Counted from the first letter of the stretch, positions 1 through 8,565 are shown. The stretch: 64,000 nt of DNA from Vulcanimicrobiota bacterium (GCA_027307235.1 DAHUXH010000006.1:62001-126000); one strand, 5' to 3'. Program-made: numbers and translations. Notes: generated by a model not told the origin, from the letters alone.

Positions 1-36
1 GCCGTCATACTCAACCGCCATGCGAATCGTCGCCAT
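1..36 (-). CDS. truA: TruA, tRNA pseudouridine synthase A (5' end only)
   Basis: Only the first 12 codons lie in the window; the gene continues beyond base 1. Reading leftward from the ATG at 36 gives MATIRMAVEYDG. This matches the usual TruA opening, a short basic strand followed by a YDG turn. TruA converts uridines 38-40 of the tRNA anticodon arm to pseudouridine. The gene follows the DUF5069 gene in the same direction, with a hairpin between them. An ATG at 21 is an alternative start. No strong ribosome site is visible. The identity rests on 12 residues, so it is tentative. Confidence 0.5.
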   Translation of the reverse strand, partial: MATIRMAVEYDG

Positions 37-83
37 CGCGGGCCGTATTGGCGAAGCGACGCGCAGCTCATGCCGGAACGAGC

Positions 84-111
84 GCGAGCCCCGGCTAGCG
101 CCGAGGCTCGC
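84..111 (-). terminator. GC-rich hairpin between DUF5069 gene and truA
   Basis: GCGAGCC at 84-90 pairs with GGCTCGC at 105-111. CGGC at 92-95 pairs with GCCG at 100-103 inside it. It lies about 24 bases after the DUF5069 stop and before truA. No T-run follows on either strand, so it is a weak intrinsic terminator at best and may act as an mRNA 3' end stabiliser. Confidence 0.35.
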
Positions 112-134
112 GACACAACTCGTGTCTGAAAAGA

Positions 135-569
135 CTAGACGGCCGTGCGAACCGGGACGTCGCGCTTTTCGTCGAGGTCGAGCATGTCCGGCCAGCGCGT
201 CACGTCGGTGCGGTCCGGCGCGACCGTGTTGCGCAAACCGATGAGATATGCGAGTGACTCACCTTCGGCTTCGTGATTCAGGTACGCATGGTTCCAGCGC
301 TCGATTTCTTCAGCGCTCTTTTTGTCAGTGAATCCCTTGATATAGCCTTCGATCTCGGCATCGCTCTTCGCGTTCTTGATCACGTCGAGCAACTGCTCGT
401 GGTCGATCCCGAGAAAGGTGAAGACCTCTTTGTCCATCGGGCAGTTGTAGTGATAGTCGCCGATGTTGCCGTGCGCAAGCGCCTTGCCTTTGTCGACGGT
501 GCGCCCGATCTGCACGACTCCGAACAGAGGGTCGCGCACGCTGCGCGGGTATTCCTTGGTCAAATCCAC
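135..569 (-). CDS. DUF5069 family protein
   Basis: A 144-residue protein of unknown function. It starts VDLTKEYPRS, then has a conserved core with an IGRTVDKGKA segment, a Y-H-Y-N-CP motif and FLGID, which is the DUF5069 pattern. I chose the GTG at 569 because AAGGAG lies 11 bases upstream and family members begin with a DLTK..PRS segment. A GTG at 626 would add 19 residues and overlap the preceding gene's stop as GTGA, but has no good ribosome site. It is last in the greA-lysS run before truA. No enzymatic activity can be assigned from sequence. Confidence 0.75.
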   Translation of the reverse strand: MDLTKEYPRSVRDPLFGVVQIGRTVDKGKALAHGNIGDYHYNCPMDKEVFTFLGIDHEQLLDVIKNAKSDAEIEGYIKGFTDKKSAEEIERWNHAYLNHEAEGESLAYLIGLRNTVAPDRTDVTRWPDMLDLDEKRDVPVRTAV

Positions 570-622
570 AGCTCGATCTTCTCCTTCACGTTCTGCTTTG
601 GAAACGATCGCTAGAACCCGGT

Positions 623-1504
623 TCACTTTCCGGAGGTTGCGATCGCGGCCGACCAGCCGACGAACGGCATCACGAAGGACTCGCGATCCGCCAGGCTGCC
701 CGAGTCAGCGAAGCGTGCCACATAGTTGACATAGCGCAGCCCATACGAAAAACGCAGGTTGCGGCGCACGATGCGCGTCACCGAGAGCGCGGTGTCGATC
801 AGCGACCCCTGCTCGGCCGCGAACTCCGGCCGGCGGACGAACATGCGCGTCCTCGTTCCGATCGTGACGGCATGGCGCAGTTCATCGGTGATGATCGCTG
901 TCAGATGCGGGCTCGCGGCAAACGACGCGTCGAGCGACCACCGTGGGCGCCCGATCAGGCGGCGCGAGAGCTCGTAGCGTGCACCGACGACGTGCGACTG
1001 CTGCGTCTCGATCTGCTGCTGCGTAAGCTGGGGGAACGTGAAGCGCGAGCCGTCGGGAAACATGACGCTGGATGCTGGGGCGAACGCTCCTTGCAGCGTG
1101 CTCGAACGCTGATTGAGAATCGTTTCTCCGATTCCGATCCGCGTGCCGTCGCGCAGCGCAAACCGGAGGACGCCGAAGAGCACGCTCAAACGCGTCTGCT
1201 CGTAATTCGTGAAGTTGCCGCCGTCACCCAAGCTCTGCGAAAACCGATCGTACTGCACGGGGCCGATCGGCGGGATGCCTTCCAAAAAGATCGACGCGCG
1301 TCCCACCCGGCGTTCGACGGTGAAGCTCGGCAAAGGCAGGAACGGCGTCGATACGGTGTGCCCCGTGCGGCTCGTCGACTGCTCGGTCGAGCCGATCGTT
1401 CCGTTGATCGACACCCCGACCGTCGTCTGGCCGGCGCGCGCGGCCAATGCTGAAAACAGCACCGCGCAGATGAGCGCGGTGCCGGTAAGTCGTGACACCT
1501 TCAC
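623..1504 (-). CDS. Secreted beta-barrel-like protein of unknown function
   Basis: A 293-residue protein beginning at a GTG (1504) 5 bases after the lysS stop. Residues 1-24 form a signal peptide: a basic start (KVSRLTG), a hydrophobic stretch and an A-R-A-G cleavage region. The rest alternates polar and aromatic or hydrophobic residues and ends in repeated strands such as RFSYGLRYVNYVARF. This looks like an outer-membrane or periplasmic beta-barrel. I recognise no family. An in-frame ATG at 1654 would put about 50 residues inside lysS and is rejected. Translational coupling to lysS is likely; a functional link is not obvious. Confidence 0.7.
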   Translation of the reverse strand: MKVSRLTGTALICAVLFSALAARAGQTTVGVSINGTIGSTEQSTSRTGHTVSTPFLPLPSFTVERRVGRASIFLEGIPPIGPVQYDRFSQSLGDGGNFTNYEQTRLSVLFGVLRFALRDGTRIGIGETILNQRSSTLQGAFAPASSVMFPDGSRFTFPQLTQQQIETQQSHVVGARYELSRRLIGRPRWSLDASFAASPHLTAIITDELRHAVTIGTRTRMFVRRPEFAAEQGSLIDTALSVTRIVRRNLRFSYGLRYVNYVARFADSGSLADRESFVMPFVGWSAAIATSGK

Positions 1505-1509
1505 ATCAA

Positions 1510-3003
1510 TTACCCGTGTTGACGCTGCAGTGGAAACAGTATGACGTCGCGGATGCTTTGCTTGCCGGTGAGGAGCATGACCAATCGGTCCACACCGATG
1601 CCGATGCCGGCGGTCGGCGGCATCCCGTATTCGAGCGCACGCACGAAATCCCAATCCGGTTCGGGAATCTCTTCGTCGCCCTTGGCACGCTCGCGAACCT
1701 GTTGCTCGAAGCGCTCGCGCTGATCGTCCGGATCGTTCAGCTCGGTGAACGCGTTGCTGATCTCCATGTTCGCGCAGAACAATTCATAGCGATCGACCAG
1801 TTCCGGGTCGCCGGCTTTGCGCTTGGCAAGCGGCGAAATCAGCGTTGGATAGTCAACGACGAACGTCGGCTCGATCAGGTGCGGCTCGAGCACGTGCTCG
1901 AAGATCTTGTCGAGCGCATGGCCGTGCGTCGGCGACGGCGGCAGTCCAAGCTCGGCGACGATTGCGGCTGCACCGCCCGGCGAGAGCAACTGCTCGCGCG
2001 TGTATCCGCCGTGGCGCGCGATGCCGTCCAGATACGCGACGCGCGCGAATGGGCGCTTGAACGAGATCGTGCGCTCGCCGACGCGCAGTTCCTCGCGTTC
2101 GCCGCTGACCGCGCCGACCAAATGATGGATCAACGCTTCATTGAAATCCATCATGTCGTGCACGTCCCAGAACGCCGCGTACAGTTCGAGCATGGTGAAC
2201 TCGGGGTTGTGCGTGGTGTCGATGCCTTCGTTACGGAAGATGCGCCCGATCTCGTAGACGCGCTCCAGGCCGCCGACGATCAAACGCTTGAGGTTCAACT
2301 CCGTAGCGATGCGCAGTTGCATCTGCTGATCGAGGGCGTTGACATGCGTGAGGAACGGACGCGCCGACGCGCCGCCGGCGACGTGCAGCAGCGTCGGTGT
2401 CTCGACTTCGAAGAACCCGTTGGCGTCGATGAAACGCCGCATCTCCGAGATGATGCGGCTGCGCGCGATCATCGCGTCGCGCACGTCGTCGTTGACGATG
2501 AGATCGACGTAGCGCTGCCGATAGCGCTTCTCCACGTCCTGCAGACCGTGCCACTTGTCGGGTAACGGGTACAGCGCCTTCGCGAGCGGTGCGAAATCGA
2601 CCAAATGCAGCGTCAGGTCGCCCTTCTTCGAGCGGAACATGTAGCCGGTCACGCCGACAACGTCGCCGCGTTCCAGGTGGTCCCACACTGCGAACCGCTC
2701 GTCGCCGAGTTCGTCCTTGCGAATGTAGACCTGAAGACGTCCGGTGCGATCGTGCACGTCAGCGAAGATCGTCTTGCCCATCGTTCGTTTGGACATCAAG
2801 CGGCCCGCGAGCGACCAGCGCTCGCTCTGCGCGGACTGACCGACGTCGAGCACGCCGTAGCTCGCGTGCAGTTCCTTGGCGGTCGTTTCGACGGCGTAGC
2901 GCGTCTGCGCGAACGGGTCGCCGCAAGTCGAACGCAAAGCGGCCAAACTCTCTCGTCTGGCCGCTATCAGCGCTGCTTCGGTTTTTCCGAGATCTTCGTG
3001 CAT
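1510..3003 (-). CDS. lysS: Lysine--tRNA ligase, class II
   Basis: Charges tRNA-Lys with lysine in the cytoplasm. The 497-residue length matches bacterial LysS. An N-terminal OB-fold anticodon-binding domain (about residues 60-150, with VAGRLMSKRTMGK-like sequence) precedes the class II catalytic core. Visible motifs are motif 1 around FFEVETPTL, motif 2 around RIFRNEGID..HNPEFT and motif 3 GIGIGVDRLVML near the C-terminus. The start is the ATG at 3003, with GGAG just upstream. It follows greA by 23 bases and is probably co-transcribed with it, an arrangement common in bacteria. Confidence 0.97.
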   Translation of the reverse strand: MHEDLGKTEAALIAARRESLAALRSTCGDPFAQTRYAVETTAKELHASYGVLDVGQSAQSERWSLAGRLMSKRTMGKTIFADVHDRTGRLQVYIRKDELGDERFAVWDHLERGDVVGVTGYMFRSKKGDLTLHLVDFAPLAKALYPLPDKWHGLQDVEKRYRQRYVDLIVNDDVRDAMIARSRIISEMRRFIDANGFFEVETPTLLHVAGGASARPFLTHVNALDQQMQLRIATELNLKRLIVGGLERVYEIGRIFRNEGIDTTHNPEFTMLELYAAFWDVHDMMDFNEALIHHLVGAVSGEREELRVGERTISFKRPFARVAYLDGIARHGGYTREQLLSPGGAAAIVAELGLPPSPTHGHALDKIFEHVLEPHLIEPTFVVDYPTLISPLAKRKAGDPELVDRYELFCANMEISNAFTELNDPDDQRERFEQQVRERAKGDEEIPEPDWDFVRALEYGMPPTAGIGIGVDRLVMLLTGKQSIRDVILFPLQRQHG

Positions 3004-3026
3004 TACTCCGAAGCCATCATGGTCGA

Positions 3027-3539
3027 TTACGACGCCTTCTTTGCCGTCTTCTTCGACGTGCCGTTGGACTTGATCGCGTCGATCTTGTACTTCACGACGC
3101 CGCGCGGCGTGGTGACGTCGACCGTGTCGCCTTTCTTGTGTCCCATCAGCGCGCTGCCGAGCGGCGATTCGTTGCTGATGCGTTGCTTGACCGGGTCTGC
3201 TTCCGCCGAGCCGACAATCGAGAACTCGTAGCCCTCGCCGTTCTTGAGGTCTTTGACCTTCACGACGCAGCCGAGGTGCACTTCACCGGCAGCATACTCG
3301 GACTCGTCGATGAGACGCGCGTTGCGAATCATCGCCTCGAGCTTGAGGATGCGTCCCTCGATGAAAGCTTGCTCTTGCTTGGCGTCTTCGTATTCCGCGT
3401 TTTCGCTCAGGTCGCCGTACTCTTTGGCCTGGCGAATGCGATCGTTGACCTCTTTACGATGAACAGTTTTCAGCTCGTCCAACTCGTTCTGGATTTTGTC
3501 CAGGCCCTCCGGAGTGAGGACGATCTCTTTCTCGTTCAA
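3027..3539 (-). CDS. greA: Transcription elongation factor GreA
   Basis: Rescues backtracked RNA polymerase by stimulating transcript cleavage in the secondary channel. This 170-residue protein has the N-terminal coiled coil (about 1-75), whose tip carries the conserved acidic pair (SENAEYEDAK). The C-terminal FKBP-like domain includes ESPLGSALMGHKKGDTV. It ends in a short lysine/serine tail (TSKKTAKKAS), slightly longer than usual. The start codon is TTG at 3539, supported by AAGGGG 7 bases upstream and by the standard NEKEIVLTPEGLDKI beginning. It heads the greA-lysS operon. Confidence 0.97.
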   Translation of the reverse strand: MNEKEIVLTPEGLDKIQNELDELKTVHRKEVNDRIRQAKEYGDLSENAEYEDAKQEQAFIEGRILKLEAMIRNARLIDESEYAAGEVHLGCVVKVKDLKNGEGYEFSIVGSAEADPVKQRISNESPLGSALMGHKKGDTVDVTTPRGVVKYKIDAIKSNGTSKKTAKKAS

Positions 3540-3559
3540 GGAATACCCCTTACGAAGGA

Positions 3560-3589
3560 ACCCTTTTCAGCGTCAGGGCGCCAAAGGGT
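3560..3589 (-). promoter_or_regulatory. Hairpin in the greA leader
   Basis: ACCCTTT (3583-3589 on the minus strand) pairs with AAAGGGT (3560-3566), about 20 bases upstream of the TTG start and next to its AAGGGG ribosome site. It could be a leader structure that affects greA expression, or the remains of a terminator for the upstream operon that ends at 3699. No T-run follows. The rest of 3590-3698 is GC-rich with no other clear signal. Confidence 0.3.
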
Positions 3590-3698
3590 CCCGTGTGGTA
3601 TCGGCACCCGCTACGATGCCGGGGCGGGTTGGTTCGGGAGCGCGGCTAGGTCCCCTTCCGGCCGATTCCTCCTCGCGCCGCTCGCTCGCCGGTCCCCC

Positions 3699-4610
3699 TT
3701 AACCGGCGGCCAGGTCGACCACGCGCGGGGTGAGCCGCAAGTCCCGCAAAACGCGTTCGTAATCGGCTGCCGTGACCTCGCTCCAGCGTTTACCGAGCAA
3801 TGCGAGCAGCGCCGCTTCGACGACGTTGGTGCCGAAAGAGCGCCCACCGAAGTCGGGCGTCGTCGTAATCAACAGCTTCACGCCGCGCTCACGCAGTTCA
3901 TCGAGGTTGCCCGCCGTCACCGTGTTGGTCAGGACGATCTTGCCGTCTAGGCGCTGCGGCATGAACTGCCGCATGAAGTGATAGTCGCCGGCGATGATCT
4001 GCGCGTCTTCGTAGTACTGCGGATACTTGGACTCGGGCGGTTTGTCTTGCTTCTTGCCGGTCGGATAGAAGAACTGAAACGGCAGCTTGCAGGCGTCGGG
4101 AAGATAGCGTTCGGCGAGCGCTTCGAATTCGGCGAGGCCCCGCACCGGCTTGTCGAGATCCAGCGCGAAGATGAAATCGCCGAAGAGCACGTCGGCGCCT
4201 GCGTCAACCAGCGCCTGCGCCATGCCGAATCGATCGAGCGCGCTCACCATCAACACGCGCTTGCCGCGCAGGTCGATGCCGAGTTCGCTGCCCATGAAGC
4301 CGACCGCCGCGCGTTCCAGTGTGTTCTTCAGGCCGCTGCCGTCGACGACCGGCGTGACCGTCGCCGCTTCGAGCATGCGCAGACCGTCGCGCAGCGCGTA
4401 GCGTGTGCTGCCGGCATACAGATACACGTCGATGCCGCCCAAGCCGATCGCATCGACCGTTCCGTCCAGCTCGCGAATCTTCGCGATCGCCGCGTCGAGC
4501 TTGCCGTCCATTCCGACGCGCGAAATGTCGAACTCTTCGCCGAGCAACGTCACGCGCGCGCGATGATCGCGCGTGGACGAGCCGAGGGAGACCGAGACGA
4601 TCGTTTTCAT
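3699..4610 (-). CDS. Uncharacterised dehydrogenase-like protein (of the kind often labelled quinate 5-dehydrogenase)
   Basis: A 303-residue cytoplasmic protein, start ATG 4610, overlapping the preceding gene's stop by 4 bases (ATGA). It opens with a beta-strand MKTIVSVSLGSS and has a second nucleotide-binding-like stretch near 120-150 (GKRVLMVSALDRFGMAQAL). It ends with LLITTTPDFGGRSFGTN. From memory, relatives carry the name quinate 5-dehydrogenase, but no shikimate or quinate context exists here and I would not trust that activity. It is the last gene of the tight aminotransferase / SRPBCC / acyl-reductase-like cluster and probably works with them. Confidence 0.6.
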   Translation of the reverse strand: MKTIVSVSLGSSTRDHRARVTLLGEEFDISRVGMDGKLDAAIAKIRELDGTVDAIGLGGIDVYLYAGSTRYALRDGLRMLEAATVTPVVDGSGLKNTLERAAVGFMGSELGIDLRGKRVLMVSALDRFGMAQALVDAGADVLFGDFIFALDLDKPVRGLAEFEALAERYLPDACKLPFQFFYPTGKKQDKPPESKYPQYYEDAQIIAGDYHFMRQFMPQRLDGKIVLTNTVTAGNLDELRERGVKLLITTTPDFGGRSFGTNVVEAALLALLGKRWSEVTAADYERVLRDLRLTPRVVDLAAG

Positions 4611-5728
4611 GCCGGTATCTGCCTGCGGCGCTCCGCCGCCTCGCGAGTCGCGGCGATTTTCTCCGGCGTGATCGCGGTGTCGAACGCGCGCATGTCAGCG
4701 AGCGTGAAGCCGCAGCGCGTCGCCATCGCCTCGATGTCAATGACCTTCTGCAGATCGATCCCGCGGCCGAGCGTGTAGTTCTCGAGACGGTGTTCGAGCG
4801 CCAGCACCATCGTCTCGCTCATGCACGCAAGTGCGGTTCGCGGCGGCAGGTTGAGGTCGAAGACCGTTCCCGGCTCGCGAACACGCTCGAACACGGGATT
4901 GCCGGGAACGCACATGTTCCCGCCTTCGGTGACGAGCACGTCGGGACGTTCGAGCGCAACGCGCCGGCTCACGTCGTGCGGAAGCGAGAGTTCGCAGACG
5001 ACCGCGCCGGCCGGCAAGTCTTCCGGTTCGATAACGTCGTGCGTCGACGACGTCGCGGTGAGAATCAAGCGGCCATGACGAACCGCTTCGGCGATGTTGG
5101 TGGTGTAGGACGACGCACACCCGAGCGTGTGCCGCACCTCGTCGTGGAATTTTGCAAGCCGCGTCAGATTGCGCGCGACCAAGATGACATGTTTGACGCG
5201 CGGTGCAATCAGGCGTGCGCATGCCGAGCCGATCGATCCGGTCGCGCCGACCACGACCGCGGTCGTTTCCGCCGGATCGATGCCCATCTCCGCAGCCCCG
5301 CGAAACAGGCTTTGGATTCCGGCGGCGATCGTCAGCGAGTTGCCGGTGGTCACCGGAATCGGCGCCCGTTCCGCAATGGTGACGCCGCCGTCGCCGACGA
5401 CGCCGGTAAACGCACCCAAGCCAGCGACGTTCGCACCGAGTTCGACGCCGATCTCGATCGCGCGCAGGATGCGTTGGTAGACGTCCTCACGCGGGAGTTC
5501 GAGCAGCTGCTCGGGCAGCAACGGAGCGGCGACGAACCAGCCTTCGGTTTCGCGTCCGTCCGGCGTGCGCACGCCGGTGATGTGGGCGGCCGCGTACGAC
5601 GGCATCCACTCCAGAATCTTGCGGATGATCGGCGCGCCTTTGCCGGCGGCTCCGGGTTCGTAGCGCGCGACGTCTTCCAGCGAGAGCGGATGAATGACGA
5701 AGCAGAACTTCGCGGGATGCCGGTTCAT
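4607..5728 (-). CDS. Acyl-thioester reductase-like protein (AAR / COG5322 family)
   Basis: A 373-residue protein resembling cyanobacterial long-chain acyl-ACP reductase, which reduces an acyl thioester to an aldehyde with NADPH. Seen here: GLGAFTGVVGD near 103, the TTGN segment at 127-130, a Rossmann motif GATGSIGS at 161-168, and ACMSETMVLALE from 301. Its Cys302 aligns with the catalytic cysteine of the cyanobacterial enzyme (in ACFAEAML). The following LENYTLGRGIDLQKV also matches family style. It overlaps both neighbours by 4 bases, so translation is coupled. The substrate is unknown. It could instead be an amino-acid or other dehydrogenase, as the COG name suggests. Confidence 0.7.
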   Translation of the reverse strand: MNRHPAKFCFVIHPLSLEDVARYEPGAAGKGAPIIRKILEWMPSYAAAHITGVRTPDGRETEGWFVAAPLLPEQLLELPREDVYQRILRAIEIGVELGANVAGLGAFTGVVGDGGVTIAERAPIPVTTGNSLTIAAGIQSLFRGAAEMGIDPAETTAVVVGATGSIGSACARLIAPRVKHVILVARNLTRLAKFHDEVRHTLGCASSYTTNIAEAVRHGRLILTATSSTHDVIEPEDLPAGAVVCELSLPHDVSRRVALERPDVLVTEGGNMCVPGNPVFERVREPGTVFDLNLPPRTALACMSETMVLALEHRLENYTLGRGIDLQKVIDIEAMATRCGFTLADMRAFDTAITPEKIAATREAAERRRQIPA

Positions 5729-6159
5729 CGCTCGGCCTCGCGCTTGAGCGCGGCGAGCATCATGACGCTGTTCTCGCGCACCTTGCGCTCCAGCGTCGGA
5801 CCGATCAGTTCCGCCAGCGTCGGCACACCGAAGTCATAGTCGACGCCGAGCAAGACGTGCGTCGCACCGTCACGCTCTTCGAACGTCCACGATCCTTCAA
5901 ACTTGTCGAGGTCGCCGTCGAGCAATTGGTAGTCGATGCGCAACGCGCCGTCGTCAAAGCGGTCTTCCTCGGTCCACTCGATCGGCGCCTCTTCGACGAG
6001 CGTCTTCCATTGCGAGATCACGCGATCGGGATGACGCTCCAGAATCCGCACGGTCTCGACGTCCGGCATGAAATCGGGAAAGCGCTCTTGCTCTTTCGCG
6101 AGTTCGTAGACGATCCGGGCCGGTGCTGCGATCACGATCGTTGTTTCGACGTATGGCAT
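5725..6159 (-). CDS. SRPBCC (START-like) family protein
   Basis: A 144-residue polyketide cyclase/dehydrase-like or coenzyme Q-binding-like protein. The helix-grip fold is suggested by YVETTIVIAAPARIVYELAKEQERFPDFMP at the start, central beta-strands (VISQWKTLV, ALRIDYQLLDGDLDKFEGSW, ATHVLLGVDYDFG) and a long C-terminal helix (LERKVRENSVMMLAALKREAER). Such folds bind lipids or aromatic ligands. The start ATG 6159 lies 3 bases after the aminotransferase stop, and the stop overlaps the next gene. In this cluster it may carry or cyclise a hydrophobic intermediate; that is inference. Confidence 0.8.
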   Translation of the reverse strand: MPYVETTIVIAAPARIVYELAKEQERFPDFMPDVETVRILERHPDRVISQWKTLVEEAPIEWTEEDRFDDGALRIDYQLLDGDLDKFEGSWTFEERDGATHVLLGVDYDFGVPTLAELIGPTLERKVRENSVMMLAALKREAER

Positions 6160-6162
6160 GCC

Positions 6163-7416
6163 TTACAAGCGGCCGAGGTTCTCGTAGGCGTTTGCGAGCC
6201 CTGCCCGCAGCGCTTCGAGCGCGTAGGCAATCTCGTCCTCGGTCACGACCAGCGGAGGTTCGAGCCGGATCACCCGCTGCTGGTTGAGCGTCCAGGCAAC
6301 GGTCACGCCGCGCTTGAGCATCTCGGGAATAATCCAGCCGCCGTAGCCCTCGTTGGTCAATTCGATGCCGACCAGCAATCCAAGCCCGCGCACCGCCGCG
6401 ATCACGTCGCCGAATTCATCGGCCAGCGCGCGCGCGCCGTCGAGCAATTGCGCCCCGCGAACGCGCGCGCATTCCACCAGACCGTCATCGACCAGCACCT
6501 CCATCGCGGCGAGCGCAGCGGCGCACGCGATCTCGCTGCCGCCGAAGGTCGACGTGTGCAGGAGCGGTGCTTTGCCGTATGCGCGGTTCCACACCGGCGT
6601 TCGCGCGATATAGGCGCCGACCGGCACGACGCCGCCCGAGAGCCCTTTCGCCAGCGTCATCACGTCGGGCACGACGCCGTCGCGATCGCAGCCGAAGAGC
6701 AGCCCGCAACGCCCGAGACCGGTCTGCACTTCATCGGCGATGAACAGCGCACCGCTGCGATCGCACGCCTCGCGCACCGCGCGCAGGTAGCCGGGGAGCG
6801 GCACGTTCACGCCGCCTTCGCCTTGCACCGGTTCGACGATGAACGCGGCCGCATCGTGCAGTGCCTCGTCGAGCGCCGCGTCGCCGTACGGTACGTGCGC
6901 GACGTCGTCGAGCAGCGGCCGGAAACGCTCTTGAAAGGCCGGCCGCCCGCTCACGGAGAGCGCGCCCAGCGTCTTGCCATGATAGGCGTCGATCGTCGAA
7001 ACGACTTTGGTGCGGCCGGTCGCCGCGCGCGCGAGCTTGATCGCGCCTTCAACCGCTTCGGTGCCGCTGTTGCACCAAAACGATATCTCGAGATCGCCGG
7101 GCGCAAGTTCCGCCAATCGTTTGGCCGCGCGGCCGAGCAGCACGTTGAACATCGTTTTGCCCGACAACGACATCGCATCGAGTTGCTCTTTGACCGCGGC
7201 GATCACGCGCGGATGCGAATGACCGAGCGTGAAGACACCGTATCCTCCCGCGAAGTCGAGATACGCCTTGCCGGTGTGATCCCAAATCGTCGTGCCGCTC
7301 GCGCGCACTTCGACCGGACTGCCGGAGAGCTTCATGACGCGTGCGAGCGGCGGATTGACGTACCGCTTATAGTTGTCGAAGACTTCGTCTGCCAGCGACG
7401 TGCGTTCGTCGATCAC
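6163..7416 (-). CDS. Class III pyridoxal-phosphate aminotransferase
   Basis: A 417-residue fold type I aminotransferase of the acetylornithine/putrescine/4-aminobutyrate group. Visible: SFWCNSGTEAVEGAIKLARAATGR (cofactor phosphate region), YHGKTLGALSVSG, EPVQGEGGVNVP, the LFIADEVQTGLGR Asp motif and TLAKGLSGG with the Schiff-base lysine. The usual length is 390-460. I chose GTG 7416, with AAGG 9 bases upstream and 11 bases past the dusB stop; an ATG at 7455 lies inside dusB. It starts the four-gene cluster with SRPBCC, acyl-reductase-like and dehydrogenase-like genes. An omega-amine or aldehyde substrate fits both family and neighbours, but is not proven. Confidence 0.85.
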   Translation of the reverse strand: MIDERTSLADEVFDNYKRYVNPPLARVMKLSGSPVEVRASGTTIWDHTGKAYLDFAGGYGVFTLGHSHPRVIAAVKEQLDAMSLSGKTMFNVLLGRAAKRLAELAPGDLEISFWCNSGTEAVEGAIKLARAATGRTKVVSTIDAYHGKTLGALSVSGRPAFQERFRPLLDDVAHVPYGDAALDEALHDAAAFIVEPVQGEGGVNVPLPGYLRAVREACDRSGALFIADEVQTGLGRCGLLFGCDRDGVVPDVMTLAKGLSGGVVPVGAYIARTPVWNRAYGKAPLLHTSTFGGSEIACAAALAAMEVLVDDGLVECARVRGAQLLDGARALADEFGDVIAAVRGLGLLVGIELTNEGYGGWIIPEMLKRGVTVAWTLNQQRVIRLEPPLVVTEDEIAYALEALRAGLANAYENLGRL

Positions 7417-7426
7417 GGCTGCGCCT

Positions 7427-8434
7427 TCACGCTGCGACCTGCGCTGCGCCGGCAACGCGCTCGATCGTCTCTTCGATCACGGCGATCGCCTGCGCCGCGG
7501 TGTCGATGCGCATGATACGCTCGCGCACGTGCGCCGCCCCCGCGATGCCTTTGAGATAGAGCGCAACATGCTTGCGCATCTGCGGCACGGCGCGTTGCTC
7601 ACCCAGTTCGTCGACCATGGTGCGGTAGTGCACGATGCAGAAGCCCAAGCGTTCGGCCGCGCTCGGCACCGGTGCCACCGCTCGCCCTTCCATGAGATCG
7701 CGAATCTGTGAGACCAGCCACGGATTTCCGAGCGCACCGCGACCGATCATGATCGCATCGACGCCGCTCTCGCGCATGCGCGCCATCGCCGTCTGCGCAT
7801 CGTCGAGATCGCCGTTGCCGATGACCGGTATCTCAATGGCCTGTTTCAAACGTGTGATGTGTTCCCAGTCCGCGCTGCCTTTGTAGAATTGTTTGGCGGT
7901 GCGCGCGTGCAGCGTCACGGCCTGCACGCCGGCGCGCTGCGCGCGCTTGGCGACGTCGACGTACACCAGATCATCCTGCGTCCACCCCAGACGCATCTTC
8001 ATCGTCACCGGACAATCAACCGCGTCGACCACCGCCTTCATGATCGCTTCGCAGCGATCGACGTCGCGCAAACAGGCCGAACCGCCGTTGGTCTTGGTGA
8101 CCTTGGGCGCCGGACAGCCGAAGTTGATGTCGACGATGTCCGCGCCGCATTCGCGCACAACCTTGGCCGCCGCCGCCATCGTCTGCGGATCGTCACCCCA
8201 CAGTTGCGTCGAGACCGGCTTCTCGAGCCCATGCTGGTCGATCATCTCCATCGTTCGCCGGCTGCCGTATGCGAGCGCGTTGGAGGAGACGAACTCCGTC
8301 ACCGTCAGCCCGAAGCCGAACGGCCTATAGAGCGCGCGCATCGTGCGATTGGTCACGCCAGACATCGGCGCGAGCACGAGCGGCGGCCAAATCTGAATGT
8401 CGCCGATCTTCAGCGGCGCAACGGTATGGGACAT
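7427..8434 (-). CDS. dusB: tRNA-dihydrouridine synthase (DusB type)
   Basis: Reduces uridine to dihydrouridine in tRNA using FMN and NADPH. The 335-residue TIM barrel shows LAPMSGVTNRTMR at the start, FGCPAPKVTKTNGGSACL with the catalytic cysteine, MKMRLGW, VTLHARTAKQFYKG and VIGNGDLDD, then IGRGALGNPWL for FMN phosphate. The start at 8434 gives MSHTVAPLKIGD, a normal DusB opening; an upstream in-frame ATG at 8455 lies next to the palindromic repeat and is less likely. It leads into the aminotransferase cluster with an 11-base gap. Confidence 0.95.
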   Translation of the reverse strand: MSHTVAPLKIGDIQIWPPLVLAPMSGVTNRTMRALYRPFGFGLTVTEFVSSNALAYGSRRTMEMIDQHGLEKPVSTQLWGDDPQTMAAAAKVVRECGADIVDINFGCPAPKVTKTNGGSACLRDVDRCEAIMKAVVDAVDCPVTMKMRLGWTQDDLVYVDVAKRAQRAGVQAVTLHARTAKQFYKGSADWEHITRLKQAIEIPVIGNGDLDDAQTAMARMRESGVDAIMIGRGALGNPWLVSQIRDLMEGRAVAPVPSAAERLGFCIVHYRTMVDELGEQRAVPQMRKHVALYLKGIAGAAHVRERIMRIDTAAQAIAVIEETIERVAGAAQVAA

Positions 8435-8459
8435 GGCGCTGCGAGTATACCACACGGGT

Positions 8460-8565
8460 GGGGGAGGCTCTTATTTTCGCCATGCCGTCGTTGCGGCGAG
8501 CCTCGTGTACCGTAGTACACTTCGGCTCTCCGCGCCTCGGCCTGACGAAAATCAGAGCCTCCCCC
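8460..8565. repeat. Palindromic intergenic repeat, long copy (A)
   Basis: A 106-base element with outer arms of 20 bases at 8460-8479 and 8546-8565. The arms match as an inverted repeat except at one base. A second imperfect hairpin lies inside (8493-8510 with 8515-8533). Bases 8526-8555 on the minus strand match 12005-12034 on the plus strand at 29 of 30 positions (copy B). The right arm ends in the TAG stop region of coaX, so the element forms the 3' end of that operon and probably acts as a strong transcript-end hairpin. A REP-like non-autonomous element is the likeliest class. Confidence 0.75.

Noticed and set aside
5857-7515. 552-codon plus-strand frame over the aminotransferase
   Set aside because: No domain, histidine/arginine-rich. 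The opposite strand encodes a complete class III aminotransferase and SRPBCC protein.
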